Of a stretch of DNA of 64,000 bases, positions 12,844-23,309 are shown piece by piece. Every line of letters begins with the position of its first letter. Positions within the stretch are counted from its first letter, which is position 1. A model generated the notes under the pieces. It was not told the DNA's origin and did no database searches. It saw nothing but the letters and a program-made list of their open reading frames with translations. The DNA lies in NCBI GenBank assembly GCA_026874595.1, contig CM049307.1, forward strand, positions 56,131,870-56,195,869, given 5' to 3'. The translations under genes and the position numbers were made by a program. The stretch is from Sipunculus nudus (taxonomy: Eukaryota > Annelida > Sipuncula > Golfingiida > Sipunculidae).

Positions 12844-15724
12844 GGACTCTTGTGAATTTACAGTTATTTCATCAGCGTTATTTATATAAATTTATATACA
12901 TTTACGGGGTGACATAAAAGCGGACCGAACTGTCTCGCTTTTCTAGCGAAGCGGTCGAGCGCCGGACGTGCGCCACCGGCATGGGTTCAACTCCCGGATC
13001 GGCCCGATATTTTCCCTCAGCAATTTATCTTCGTAAGAATATATATATATATACTTTTTCCTTTTGTCACATACAAAGTTCATATCGACAGTTCCCTCAT
13101 GGGTATAAAGATCATGCTGATATTAAATATCAGGTATAATGCTGAAGTAATTTGTACTCAACAGATGAGCTCCATGACCTTATAGTCATTTCTTAGTATT
13201 AGGTTATAATTATTCAAGATTCTGTTAGTTTTAACTCTAATAAATACGTGATGGTTCAATTTTACATTGACTTTCGACCAATACATTTAGAATATAACTA
13301 TTCTGCAAATGAAACAGTACATAAGATGGTGGGTCACATACGTGAAGTCATATATGCTATGGGTTGGAGGGGTAGTCGTTTACGGTGTTTGGTGAGATTA
13401 ACTACAGGTTTGACCTGTCAGTTTAAGGATGTGCCTAAAACATGTTTTTTATTGGATTTCTCTATTTTATTCTTTCCGAACTTGTTTCTAACATTCTTTG
13501 ATTGAGAAAAAATTCCTTTTAATAGGACATCGTGCATTCCTTAAGCTATGACTATTGTTAAATTGTAATGTGTCAATGAAGTCTTTCCTAGGACTTTTTT
13601 TATAGAATTTATCATTACTGACATTCTACTGGTGTTTCAATTTTTTTGTTTGTTTTCGTTTTCATGAAATATTTTATTAGGCGCTCAGCGAATATATATA
13701 CTTGAACTTTTACTGTAAGCAATATTTTTCATTTTTCAGTTTATCTGTCTGATGTTATGTGCAGTTTACCTCTAGCAATCTCCAGCACTCATCCATGAGT
13801 GCAAATTGGATCCTGTTGAGTAAAAAGCCAGGGATTTCCTTCTTCAGTACAATAGGAGTCTGACCTAAATTGTTCATCAGGCTTCGCGCTTTATCGACCA
13901 CCCAGTCTTCAGTCCAAGGCGATGGTATGAGCTCCACGAGGGGAATTAGGGCGGGAGGATTAATCTGTTTATTACAAAAGTTCGACAGATGGTAGTCGTC
14001 ACATGACATTACTTCAGATAAAGTCACTAATTAATGACTGTGCTAAATGAAGCATTTATACATGCATCAACCTCTGATTCAGAGTAAAATTCCAGGATAC
14101 TGGCAATAAACTCGTAAGTCTTGTAATCAAGAGGCTTAAAAGATTTTAGCATTTCCTTCCAAAAAGATTGAGAGAGCGCGCTGGAATATTTGCCCTTTCG
14201 GTCCGACCCCTCCTCAAATTTTAAGCAACTTTAATGAGCGCAGTGTCTTTCAAATAAACAATGTACTAAATGAATGCGTGAGAACAGGGAAGAATCCAAC
14301 CGACTATCCGGCTTGAAGCTAGAGGAGGCTTTTTTTCTGTCCATTCAACGAGATATACTCAAATGATAAAACAACTGCACCAGTTTGGAAACAACTTTGC
14401 CTCTGTGCTTCGAGAGGTTCCGAAAAAAAGTGCTCTCTTTTTGAGAACTTTGTTTACATTTCTAGCTTTCACTGGTACAGATAAGTTACATGAATAAAAT
14501 ACCACTTACGGGATGAACAAACATTGCTTGTCTTCGATGCTTCATATCTGATGTGAATGTGGAAGCCGGCATGGTACTTGTCGAACTGGATAGAATAACG
14601 TTGTCCTCCACACATGCATCCAACTGCTTAAATACCTTTTTCTTCAGGTCGAGGTCCTCTGGCACACATTCCTTTTTATTACAAAATACCTATACAGTTA
14701 ATGGACGGATACTTCATCTTGGACATAATAGCTATAAATATTAATTGTAATATTATTATCTCTCACGTGAGTCGTGTTATTGCGCTATTGAAGTGTAAGG
14801 ATTTCTCACATAAATGTATTATATGCATGCATATATAAACAATTGTATGTATATAAGTGCTATCATTATATAGCTTATTCTACTCGTTGGAGAATGTGGC
14901 CTAATGGTTAAGGCGGTGGACTTCGAAGCAGGTGGTCCTTGGTTTGACCCAAGCGGGGTAAAAATAATGATGAAACCTCGCTAGCGCCTCAGAGATTCGC
15001 TCCATTGTTTTAACGATAGGTTATGACTCCTCTGTTATTCCTATGTATATGTATACAGAACTTGAAGGCTTAATAAAAAAATAATAATGATGATGATAAT
15101 AATAATAATAATAATTATGTCATGCCTATCGTATTGTTATCAATCTTATCGTATTTATATCATCATTTTTCTTTCCAATACCAGGTCTGGAAACAACATC
15201 CTCAGATTTATTCAATAAATAGTATATTCTTTTATATAGCAGCTAGTGTAAACGGTTATCTCAGACAAGTCAACCGAAGTACCTATCAGCCAAACGGGGA
15301 TAAGAATCAGGTTATCAACCCAAATAATGGATATATGTCCACTCGAAATTTAGAATCACCAGGAGGATTTTACAATAGCCACGCTCATGATATACATATG
15401 ATGTACAGAAAATTACATAGAACTGTTGCCCTGATTTTCACCCTCACAACTCACTTGGACATACATGGCACCTGTAATGCATTCCTTGAAGCTGCTTGCG
15501 ACGGAAATCTTGTTTAGCTGTTCCTCGGCACTGAGTGTTCCTCTTAGGAGGTCGGACTTCTGTAACGATTCTAGTTGTACCCGAATGTCGTCCAAGGCAT
15601 CATGTATTTTAGAAGATTCAATGTCATACAATGACACAGACCATCTAGCCGCCGCGAATAGCATTGCCCAGCTCTTACCGATACTGCCACTAACGAATAT
15701 AATATAACCTGCTAACATGTACAT
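11741..15724 (-). CDS. CRYL1: Lambda-crystallin / L-gulonate 3-dehydrogenase-like, five exons
   Basis: NAD-dependent dehydrogenase of the 3-hydroxyacyl-CoA dehydrogenase fold. The family oxidises L-gulonate to 3-dehydro-L-gulonate in the uronate cycle in the cytosol. Exons on the minus strand: 15724-15455, 14671-14510, 13964-13770, 12597-12492 and 11964-11741 (TGA). All junctions are AG/GT and in phase, giving about 318 residues against 319 in human CRYL1. Seen: N-terminal Rossmann strand-turn followed by [32 protein letters not shown], the catalytic segment HPINPP..IPLVEL (His about residue 143) split between exons 2 and 3, GFLLNRIQ, and [11 protein letters not shown] near the end. Oddity: the usual GSGxIG reads VSGSIG, lacking the first Gly. 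The start could be ATG 15724 or 15718, or exon 1 could begin after an AG at 15709 with a further upstream exon. Confidence 0.92.
12130..12345. repeat. Direct repeat, 144-bp offset, in last CRYL1-like intron
   Basis: ACAGTATCCTGCAATTTTGC through AAAAGTTTGAT occurs at 12130 and again at 12274, nearly identical. It is a local tandem duplication within the intron. Confidence 0.85.
12605..12760 (-). repeat. (A)n(AT)n tract joined to a Penelope-3'-end-like fragment
   Basis: A poly(A) and (AT)n tract (about 12605-12670) is followed by 12672-12755. Its reverse complement resembles the terminal part of the Penelope-like elements at 15934 and 18860: shared TGAAGA, AAACAACACT, AATTCAC, GTGAATG and GTTAGAAT in the same order, with the middle shortened. 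I infer a decayed or miniature relative. A second (AT)n lies at 12808-12840. Confidence 0.4.
12903..13050 (+). mobile_element. tRNA-derived SINE, family B
   Basis: Head GGGGTGACATAAAAGCGGAC, then an A-box-like AGCGAAGCGGTCGAGC and a B box GGGTTCAACTCC, as in a tRNA-derived pol III promoter. It lies in a CRYL1-like intron. The same head occurs antisense at 49912-49985 and the same B-box end at 43018-43074. A relative is at 15760-15900. Confidence 0.75.
14889..14965 (+). mobile_element. tRNA-Arg(TCG)-like SINE head or tRNA pseudogene
   Basis: GTGGCCTAATGGTTAAGGC (A box) is followed by an anticodon-like loop CTTCGAA (anticodon TCG) and a degenerate B box GGTTTGACCC. The order and spacing match a tRNA-Arg. 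The acceptor stem does not pair well and the B box lacks the invariant TTCGA, so this is a tRNA-derived repeat in CRYL1-like intron 1, not a working tRNA. The body may extend right to about 15060. Confidence 0.65.
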
Positions 15725-15744
15725 TAACACATCATATATATATG

Positions 15745-15765
15745 TGTGTGTGTGTGTGTGTGTAA
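15745..15765. repeat. (GT)n microsatellite
   Basis: Short TG dinucleotide run between the CRYL1-like start and the adjoining SINE. Confidence 0.85.
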
Positions 15766-15887
15766 CCGTTTACGCAAAGGCCTTCTCACTGGCCTTGCTA
15801 GTGAAGCTTGCTTTATTAGCGAAGCGATAGGACGTCTATCTTGTGTATCACAGGTCACGGGTTCGAGTCCTTATCGTGCCTTATCTC

Positions 15888-15900
<13 letters not shown>
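15760..15900 (+). mobile_element. tRNA-derived SINE, family B relative
   Basis: Contains CTAGTGAAGCTTGCTTTATT and TAGCGAAGCG, shared with the family B head at 49912-49985, then a good B box GGGTTCGAGTCC. It ends at an (AT)n run directly abutting the Penelope-like element. Confidence 0.7.

Positions 15901-15933
<33 letters not shown>
15894..15933. repeat. (AT)n at the 3' flank of the Penelope-like pair
   Basis: AT dinucleotide run immediately adjacent to the first element base (AACTCTGAAG at 15934). Confidence 0.95.
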
Positions 15934-15935
<2 letters not shown>

Positions 15936-15973
15936 CTCTGAAGAAAAACAACACTGTTAATTCACAACAGACT

Positions 15974-16001
15974 GTTTCACGGGATGCGACCCGATCATCA
16001 G
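15974..16001 (-). ncRNA. Hammerhead-ribozyme-like core (left Penelope copy)
   Basis: On the minus strand CTGATGA is followed by a possible stem II (CGGG, loop TCGCAT, CCCG) and then GAAAC: the two conserved boxes in correct order and spacing. Downstream, CTGTT...AACAG could form stem III. Penelope-like elements are known to carry hammerhead motifs. Against it: the closing stem II pair is T/T instead of G/C, and I cannot find a convincing cleavage triplet with stem I pairing. It may be degenerate. Confidence 0.4.
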
Positions 16002-16609
16002 GTGAATGTGGTTAGAATGAAGCTAACGTCGTGGTTTGAAAAGCCGAGCCTTTACGAGATTACGAGATTATGCTTTGTGCGATTCGGGTCGGGAGGGGGG
16101 GGGGCATGTGAAAGACTGACACTGATCCTATTGTTCTCGGGTGCACAATAGGATTGGTCGGGGTACACGTGCGATACTGGAACATAACAGGGCAGGGCAA
16201 AGAGGTTAAATAATGTAGTAAATAGTAAATATAATACAAAGATATAACCAGGATGCTCAATCAGCATATTGAAATGATTTCTAATAGGGCCTTGGAAGCA
16301 GTGAACATATCAGTAGTATACATATGATATGATAAAAATACACATATACTGTGAAAATACACAATATACAAGGCAAATATACAATATAAAAGGCAAATAT
16401 ACTATACCCATACCAAGTGGTGCAAGTCTCCTAGCTGAAGGTCGTAAAGCCCATTAGACCAGGATAAAGTAGAACTTTCCTGTCATCCAATGGACTTCAC
16501 GAGCCAGCAGTGAGAGAACAACTACCTGAACAAATGAGTCTGCCCAGCGGATCCTCGTTGGGGGGGGGGGGGGGGGGTTAAGGGGGCACGCTGAATATTA
16601 GTACGAATG

Positions 16610-18712
16610 CTAGGTTTTAAAATATTTCAGGGTGAATTTGTTTTGATGGCGGCACTTGGAGAGAATTTCAGCTCTTGAGTTCAACAATGATCCAGGGGGG
16701 GCCGTAGCTATAAGTAGCTTTTCAGACAAGCAGAGATCACACTTCCTAGTCCCACAGAAGTAAGGTACTGCCTTGGCAGATATTTCCCAGGAGAGCTTGT
16801 AATTGATATTGTTGTCTTTTAGTGACCAAATGTGTTTAGACAGTTCAGTGTTTTTAGCGTGGGATCTGTTCCGAAAGGATTGCTTGTGGTTATTATATCT
16901 TGTCTTGAAATCACCTTCAGTACACCCTATGTAGTGTTTCACGTCATTGTCTGTTCTAACTGTTGCTTTATAGACAATGCATTTCAGCTGACATTGACCA
17001 TTCATAGGACATTCGTCTTTTTTACGGCAGTTACATTGTTTTTGGGGTGCATTCACAGCATTGTCAGAATTTAGAACCTTCATATTATGTTTGCTGATCA
17101 GGTTAGACATGTTGGGTAGACAGCTGTAGCTAATTTTCAAATTGTTCCTGTTGAATAACCTGTGGTACCTGTGATGTTGAGGGAAGTGTTTTTCAACTAG
17201 TTTCATGAATTTTCTGCCAATGTTGGTTTTTACATGACGGCTGTAGGGTGGATTAAACCATATTATTTTCCTTTTCCTGTTTCTCTTGCTTTTCACTGTT
17301 GGTTCAACATATTTTAAGCTTTCTGAGAACCCGCTTTTCGCTAAAGCTTCATCATACATGGGTTTGGCTTTCATAAATAGCTCTTTATTGCAGGAGTTGT
17401 CAGAAACACGTTTACTGATCATCATAGGTATCTGCCTAATGATAGCTGGGGGGTGATTTGATTGTGCGTGGATATAGAGAGGGTCATTGTTCGGTTTTCT
17501 GTAAGGGTAGAAGACGTCATTTTGGAGGTCAAATGTTACGTCTAAGAAATCTGTGCAGGTCAGGTTAGTTTCAATGGTTATCTTTAACCCAACATTGGAA
17601 AAGAGTTTGATCATTTTCTTACGGGTGCTGTCTGCTTTGGGTCCAGACATGTTGGGGAAACAACCTAAACCGTCATCACGATACAGGCCTAGAGTATTTA
17701 CACCAAATTCCTTTTTCAACATATCTAGGATGTATAAACCAACAATTTCGCATACTTCAGCGCCATCAAAACTGCCCATGGTGACGTCAAAACTAGTGTG
17801 ATCTTTTTTCACCCAGGTGTTACCGTTGCTAAACAGTAAGCTTTTCCTGCTGTGCAGGATGGTTTTGATAACATCCTCTGGAATGGAGACCATGGTTTTG
17901 GCAAATTTGAGGGCTTTCATGAGAAGATCTTCTGTGATCGAGGGGTAAAAGTCAACAATATCAAACTTTATGAACTTAGATTTTTGTTTCAGCTTCAATT
18001 TCTTGAACCAAGATATTACCTGTGCGGTATTTTGCCACTGGTTGAGTTTGGTTTTCAGTCTCAGTTGGCTATTAATTTTTTCCAAGTGCTTTTTGCTAAT
18101 GATACCTATTTCAGATTTTGCTGGATTAATCAATCTGCACTTGGGGTTTTGTTCAAAATTATCCTTGTGGTCTTTCAAAGTAATGTAAGCATTGCGCTCG
18201 GCCATGACTTCGATGCGGTCTGCTAGGTTAAGGGAACCGGCTATTTCTTTGGCTTCTGTATTGATATTTTTACAGATATTTCTGTCTGCTTTTTTGTATG
18301 TCTTAGTGATGTTTTCTGTAAGAAGTTTATTGTAGTGTTCTTTCGGCATACTGTACAGGTTGGTTGTCTTATCTGCCTGTACTAGGAGATTGTCAGATTG
18401 TCTGATTGTTTTGATGTCATTGGCCATTTGTTTCTGGAATGCATTGCGTGAGTGCTGAAATTCAATGTTCCGGACCATTTCGTAGATATCACTTTCAAAT
18501 GCCCTGAGCTGTTCGCTATGAGGGGGTGAATATGTGGTTTTGAATCCATAGTTTTGTTTATCTGAAGTTTGACCAGGGTTTTCGAAATGGAATGCCTTCC
18601 ATCGCATTCTCCGAAGTAGGCTTTCAACTTTACTTATCAGGGATTTGGTATAGGACAGATTACTAGGGATGGGAATGTTTTTCAAAGAGTAGTTGAAGTT
18701 AGCTTTGTACAT
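16610..18712 (-). CDS. Penelope-like reverse transcriptase with GIY-YIG endonuclease
   Basis: 700-residue intact ORF starting at ATG 18712. The RT palm carries motif A FDIVDFYPSI (Asp about 251 and 254) and the catalytic box LYRDDG (Asp 346-347). Basic linker KRNRKRK lies near 477-482. A Cys cluster CNC-x5-C-x5-C-x3-C spans about 560-578. The C-terminal GIY-YIG-type nuclease shows IVYKATV (about 579), HYIGCT (about 593), R605 and a Glu near 623. By family knowledge the nuclease nicks target DNA and the RT primes on it. No stop or frameshift is seen; with the near-identity to the neighbouring copy this points to recent activity. It is not telomerase: the GIY-YIG domain and single ORF argue for a mobile element. 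Confidence 0.92.
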   Translation of the reverse strand: MYKANFNYSLKNIPIPSNLSYTKSLISKVESLLRRMRWKAFHFENPGQTSDKQNYGFKTTYSPPHSEQLRAFESDIYEMVRNIEFQHSRNAFQKQMANDIKTIRQSDNLLVQADKTTNLYSMPKEHYNKLLTENITKTYKKADRNICKNINTEAKEIAGSLNLADRIEVMAERNAYITLKDHKDNFEQNPKCRLINPAKSEIGIISKKHLEKINSQLRLKTKLNQWQNTAQVISWFKKLKLKQKSKFIKFDIVDFYPSITEDLLMKALKFAKTMVSIPEDVIKTILHSRKSLLFSNGNTWVKKDHTSFDVTMGSFDGAEVCEIVGLYILDMLKKEFGVNTLGLYRDDGLGCFPNMSGPKADSTRKKMIKLFSNVGLKITIETNLTCTDFLDVTFDLQNDVFYPYRKPNNDPLYIHAQSNHPPAIIRQIPMMISKRVSDNSCNKELFMKAKPMYDEALAKSGFSESLKYVEPTVKSKRNRKRKIIWFNPPYSRHVKTNIGRKFMKLVEKHFPQHHRYHRLFNRNNLKISYSCLPNMSNLISKHNMKVLNSDNAVNAPQKQCNCRKKDECPMNGQCQLKCIVYKATVRTDNDVKHYIGCTEGDFKTRYNNHKQSFRNRSHAKNTELSKHIWSLKDNNINYKLSWEISAKAVPYFCGTRKCDLCLSEKLLIATAPPGSLLNSRAEILSKCRHQNKFTLKYFKT

Positions 18713-18899
18713 ACTGTAGATGTTACAAGTTGAATTTCTGGACAGGGTGGGTTAACAAAAGTGCTCGACAACGTACCTGTCGCTGGAGCTGGAGTAGAAG
18801 GTAGTGTTACCCTCCGATGTAAAGTGCTCTATGGCCTACAAGCTAGGCCAGAGCGATATAACTCTGAAGAAAAACAACACTGTTAATTCACAACAGACT

Positions 18900-18927
18900 G
18901 TTTCACGGGATGCGACCCGATCATCAG
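18900..18927 (-). ncRNA. Hammerhead-ribozyme-like core (right Penelope copy)
   Basis: Same CTGATGA ... CGGG/CCCG ... GAAAC arrangement as at 15974-16001, offset by 2926 bp. It lies at the junction between the two tandem copies, where a self-cleaving RNA would separate tandem transcripts. Confidence 0.4.
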
Positions 18928-19593
18928 GTGAATGTGGTTAGAATGAAGCTAACGTCGTGGTTTGAAAAGCCGAGCCTTTACGAGATTACGAGATTATGCT
19001 TTGTGCGATTCGGGTCGGGAGGGGGGGGGGGGCATGTGAAAGACTGACACTGATCCTATTGTTCTCGGGTGCACAATAGGATTGGTCGGGGTACACGTGC
19101 GATACTGGAACATAACAGGGCAGGGCAAAGAGGTTAAATAATGTAGTAAATAGTAAATATAATACAAAGATATAACCAGGATGCTCAATCAGCATATTGA
19201 AATGATTTCTAATAGGGCCTTGGAAGCAGTGAACATATCAGTAGTATACATATGATATGATAAAAATACACATATACTGTGAAAATACACAATATACAAG
19301 GCAAATATACAATATAAAAGGCAAATATACTATACCCATACCAAGTGGTGCAAGTCTCCTAGCTGAAGGTCGTAAAGCCCATTAGACCAGGATAAAGTAG
19401 AACTTTCCTGTCATCCAATGGACTTCACGAGCCAGCAGTGAGAGAACAACTACCTGAACAAATGAGTCTGCCCAGCGGATCCTCGTTGGGGGGGGGGGGG
19501 GGGTTAAGGGGGCACGCTGAATATTAGTACGAATGCTAGGTTTTAAAATATTTCAGGGTGAATTTGTTTTGATGGCGGCACTTGGAGAGAATT

Positions 19594-21426
19594 TCAGCTC
19601 TTGAGTTCAACAATGATCCAGGGGGGGGCCGTAGCTATAAGTAGCTTTTCAGACAAGCAGAGATCACACTTCCTAGTCCCACAGAAGTAAGGTACTGCCT
19701 TGGCAGATATTTCCCAGGAGAGCTTGTAATTGATATTGTTGTCTTTTAGTGACCAAATGTGTTTAGACAGTTCAGTGTTTTTAGCGTGGGATCTGTTCCG
19801 AAAGGATTGCTTGTGGTTATTATATCTTGTCTTGAAATCACCTTCAGTACACCCTATGTAGTGTTTCACGTCATTGTCTGTTCTAACTGTTGCTTTATAG
19901 ACAATGCATTTCAGCTGACATTGACCATTCATAGGACATTCGTCTTTTTTACGGCAGTTACATTGTTTTTGGGGTGCATTCACAGCATTGTCAGAATTTA
20001 GAACCTTCATATTATGTTTGCTGATCAGGTTAGACATGTTGGGTAGACAGCTGTAGCTAATTTTCAAATTGTTCCTGTTGAATAACCTGTGGTACCTGTG
20101 ATGTTGAGGGAAGTGTTTTTCAACTAGTTTCATGAATTTTCTGCCAATGTTGGTTTTTACATGACGGCTGTAGGGTGGATTAAACCATATTATTTTCCTT
20201 TTCCTGTTTCTCTTGCTTTTCACTGTTGGTTCAACATATTTTAAGCTTTCTGAGAACCCGCTTTTCGCTAAAGCTTCATCATACATGGGTTTGGCTTTCA
20301 TAAATAGCTCTTTATTGCAGGAGTTGTCAGAAACACGTTTACTGCTCATCATAGGTATCTGCCTAATGATAGCTGGGGGGTGATTTGATTGTGCGTGGAT
20401 ATAGAGAGGGTCATTGTTCGGTTTTCTGTAAGGGTAGAAGACGTCATTTTGGAGGTCAAATGTTACGTCTAAGAAATCTGTGCAGGTCAGGTTAGTTTCA
20501 ATGGTTATCTTTAACCCAACATTGGAAAAGAGTTTGATCATTTTCTTACGGGTGCTGTCTGCTTTGGGTCCAGACATGTTGGGGAAACAACCTAAACCGT
20601 CATCACGATACAGGCCTAGAGTATTTACACCAAATTCCTTTTTCAACATATCTAGGATGTATAAACCAACAATTTCGCATACTTCAGCGCCATCAAAACT
20701 GCCCATGGTGACGTCAAAACTAGTGTGATCTTTTTTCACCCAGGTGTTACCGTTGCTAAACAGTAAGCTTTTCCTGCTGTGCAGGATGGTTTTGATAACA
20801 TCCTCTGGAATGGAGACCATGGTTTTGGCAAATTTGAGGGCTTTCATGAGAAGATCTTCTGTGATCGAGGGGTAAAAGTCAACAATATCAAACTTTATGA
20901 ACTTAGATTTTTGTTTCAGCTTCAATTTCTTGAACCAAGATATTACCTGTGCGGTATTTTGCCACTGGTTGAGTTTGGTTTTCAGTCTCAGTTGGCTATT
21001 AATTTTTTCCAAGTGCTTTTTGCTAATGATACCTATTTCAGATTTTGCTGGATTAATCAATCTGCACTTGGGGTTTTGTTCAAAATTATCCTTGTGGTCT
21101 TTCAAAGTAATGTAAGCATTGCGCTCGGCCATGACTTCGATGCGGTCTGCTAGGTTAAGGGAACCGGCTATTTCTTTGGCTTCTGTATTGATATTTTTAC
21201 AGATATTTCTGTCTGCTTTTTTGTATGTCTTAGTGATGTTTTCTGTAAGAAGTTTATTGTAGTGTTCTTTCGGCATACTGTACAGGTTGGTGGTCTTATC
21301 TGCCTGTACTAGGAGATTGTCAGATTGTCTGATTGTTTTGATGTCATTGGCCATTTGTTTCTGGAATGCATTGCGTGAGTGCTGAAATTCAATGTTCCGG
21401 ACCATTTCGTAGATATCACTTTCAAA
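19594..21426 (-). pseudogene. Truncated and frameshifted Penelope-like RT/GIY-YIG ORF
   Basis: It encodes the protein from FESDIYEM (residue 72 of the full copy) through the RT and GIY-YIG domains. The open frame extends upstream to 21504 only through unrelated flanking sequence. A G-run near 19620-19628 has one extra G relative to 16694-16701, which shifts the frame and replaces the last ~30 residues with WIIVELKS. RT motifs A and C and the nuclease motifs remain intact. One Ile-to-Ser change relative to the left copy is visible. Confidence 0.85.
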
Positions 21427-21995
21427 TATATATATATATTTGTGGTGCGTGTGCTTAATATTGGTGGATTTGTTGAATTTAACACATTGGCACATGGTAT
21501 CCACCAGATGATGTACTTACCTGCCGATAATCGCAACCTTTTGGTTTCCTGTGAATGTGAAACTCTCCATTTTGCTTGTCTAAATATCAAGGAGAAAACT
21601 TTGCAAGGCCCTTATGAAAAGTTCACGTGACTTTGTGTTAACATTGACTTTGTATTCATGAAAATAACTGAATGCAACGTCATGACCAGAGTTCTCAATC
21701 AATATTCATTGACCCACATCACGTCATGGGACACCTTAATAAACTTTCAAAGTGTTTTTCAATGGAAATCATATTTTTCTGTTCTGTTTTTCGTATCCAT
21801 TGGACAGCGTGTACAACTCATTGCTAACATTTTGATACATGTCATCAAGCACCCCTTGATGGCAAGTGGAGGATCCATTACATAAGCCTTGGTATTCATG
21901 CATTATAAGTGATGGGGGTTCTGATGCAATTACTACTTCTACCATGGCTCCTTCTCGTACAACTACTACCATCTCAACTATTACTAACAATAATT

Positions 21996-22027
<32 letters not shown>

Positions 22028-22570
22028 TAGTAGTAGTAGTAGTAGGATGAGGAGGAGGAGGAGTAGTATTTATTATTATAATTATGATTATTAACAGGCT
22101 CCCGTGTGCTTCTTTTTTTACTTCGAATAATGAAACAAGTTTCCTCGAGGTCAGTAATGAAATCGGATATGACTGCAGTTTTAAGGACAAAGGGATGGTC
22201 ACAATATTATACACTTTTACCTCAGCTGGGAGGCTGTGCTGGCAACAAACTCTTTATTTTACTTAGCTTCTTGTGCGATGCTAATTCATTAATTTATCTG
22301 TCCAATTGCAATCGAAGGGTATGGTGATCCTTGAAAGTATTTCATGTTTACACGTTTACAAGCTGAATATCCAGGAGCATATATATTTTCTTACCATCGC
22401 TGATACTCAACATCCAAGCAAGGAAACGGATGTCACCACCACAAATATAACAATATACATCTTACTGTATCATGTAGTTATTTACCTGGACGTTATTTAT
22501 GCGTCTCATTCCATTTTTGTGGTTATTTTCAAAGGTATATAAATATATTTATATATGTATATACAAATTA

Positions 22571-22606
<36 letters not shown>

Positions 22607-23309
22607 GGTACACACGTGTAAGTCTGTAGATTAAGTGTAGGGTAAGAATAATAATTATTATTATATATATATAATAGATAGACTAACTTATTTAAAATCA
22701 CACAGCTTTTAAAAGGGCACAGGCATCTTCGTTGGATGGTACATGGGAAGAGTTGAGAAGTGTTTATTTATTTGTTAACGGACTTTAAACATTGTTTCCT
22801 TTATCCTATATACATGTGTTTGCAAGGGATGTCCAATAATTTTTCCTGATACCAATGGTTACTATCATGACGTATTTTTTAAACAATATATCTTGCCGAG
22901 TTATTCGATGAATAAAATAATAGAGTGGCCGTAAATCCGCCAAACAAGGTTCAATTTTAAAATGCATTCTAAGTGCGTTTGCATTTCCATTGAATACGCT
23001 TTATCTCATTTGCATTTGATTGTATCCATTCAATTTGCATTTAAGTGACATTTGAAATCAACCCTGTTGTTTGCCTTTACCCTTTTTTAGATGTTTAAAC
23101 ATCTTCAAGTCATAATTGATGCTAAATGTTAATTAGCAACCTTCCATCCATCAAATTTGTGACATTACATTGCGATGTGAAATTTATGATGTTTTTTACC
23201 CCGCTCTATAATCATGACCCCTGAAACACTTCGAACAGCTGTACTTGAATATATGTCATACAGAATCAAGTACATCCGTTCTCCATATGCAAAATATGTT
23301 TTAGTTGGA
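21427..23309. other. Intergenic with microsatellites, no gene recognised
   Basis: Opens with a short AT run (21427-21440) flanking the Penelope pair. Also holds (AAT)n/(AGT)n at about 21995-22045, AT runs at 22570-22606 and 22660-22676, and only short unrecognised open frames. Confidence 0.5.

Larger units (their letters stand above)
15934..18859 (-). mobile_element. Penelope-like retroelement, full-length copy
   Basis: On the minus strand: about 147 bp of leader (18859-18713), a single 700-codon ORF (18712-16610) and a 676-bp 3' region with G-homopolymers. Its 5' end directly abuts the 3' end of a second, 5'-truncated copy (junction 18859/18860; offset between copies 2926 bp). Head-to-tail tandem copies with the upstream one truncated are the pseudo-LTR arrangement typical of Penelope-like elements. 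Confidence 0.9.
18860..21426 (-). mobile_element. Penelope-like retroelement, 5'-truncated tandem copy
   Basis: Nearly identical to the left copy. By eye there are only two substitutions (17407 A versus C at 20346, and a silent T/G near 18363/21292) plus G-homopolymer length differences. Homology stops at 21426 after TTTCAAAT, where an AT run begins, so about the first 70 codons and the leader are missing. Lying upstream in the transcription direction, it could supply the promoter region for the full-length copy. Confidence 0.9.

Noticed and set aside
13248-13505. 85-codon plus-strand frame in a CRYL1-like intron
   Set aside because: No recognisable domain and antisense to an established gene's intron.
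14889-14965. Functional tRNA-Arg gene
   Set aside because: The acceptor stem does not pair and the B box is degenerate (GGTTTGACCC).
16832-18226. Plus-strand open frames of 72-124 codons, repeated at 19759-21153
   Set aside because: They are antisense to the Penelope-like RT/GIY-YIG coding sequence and are duplicated only because the element is.
19594-21504. A distinct Penelope ORF with its own N-terminus (21504-21427)
   Set aside because: The first 26 residues come from unrelated flanking DNA including an AT run; element homology begins at 21426.
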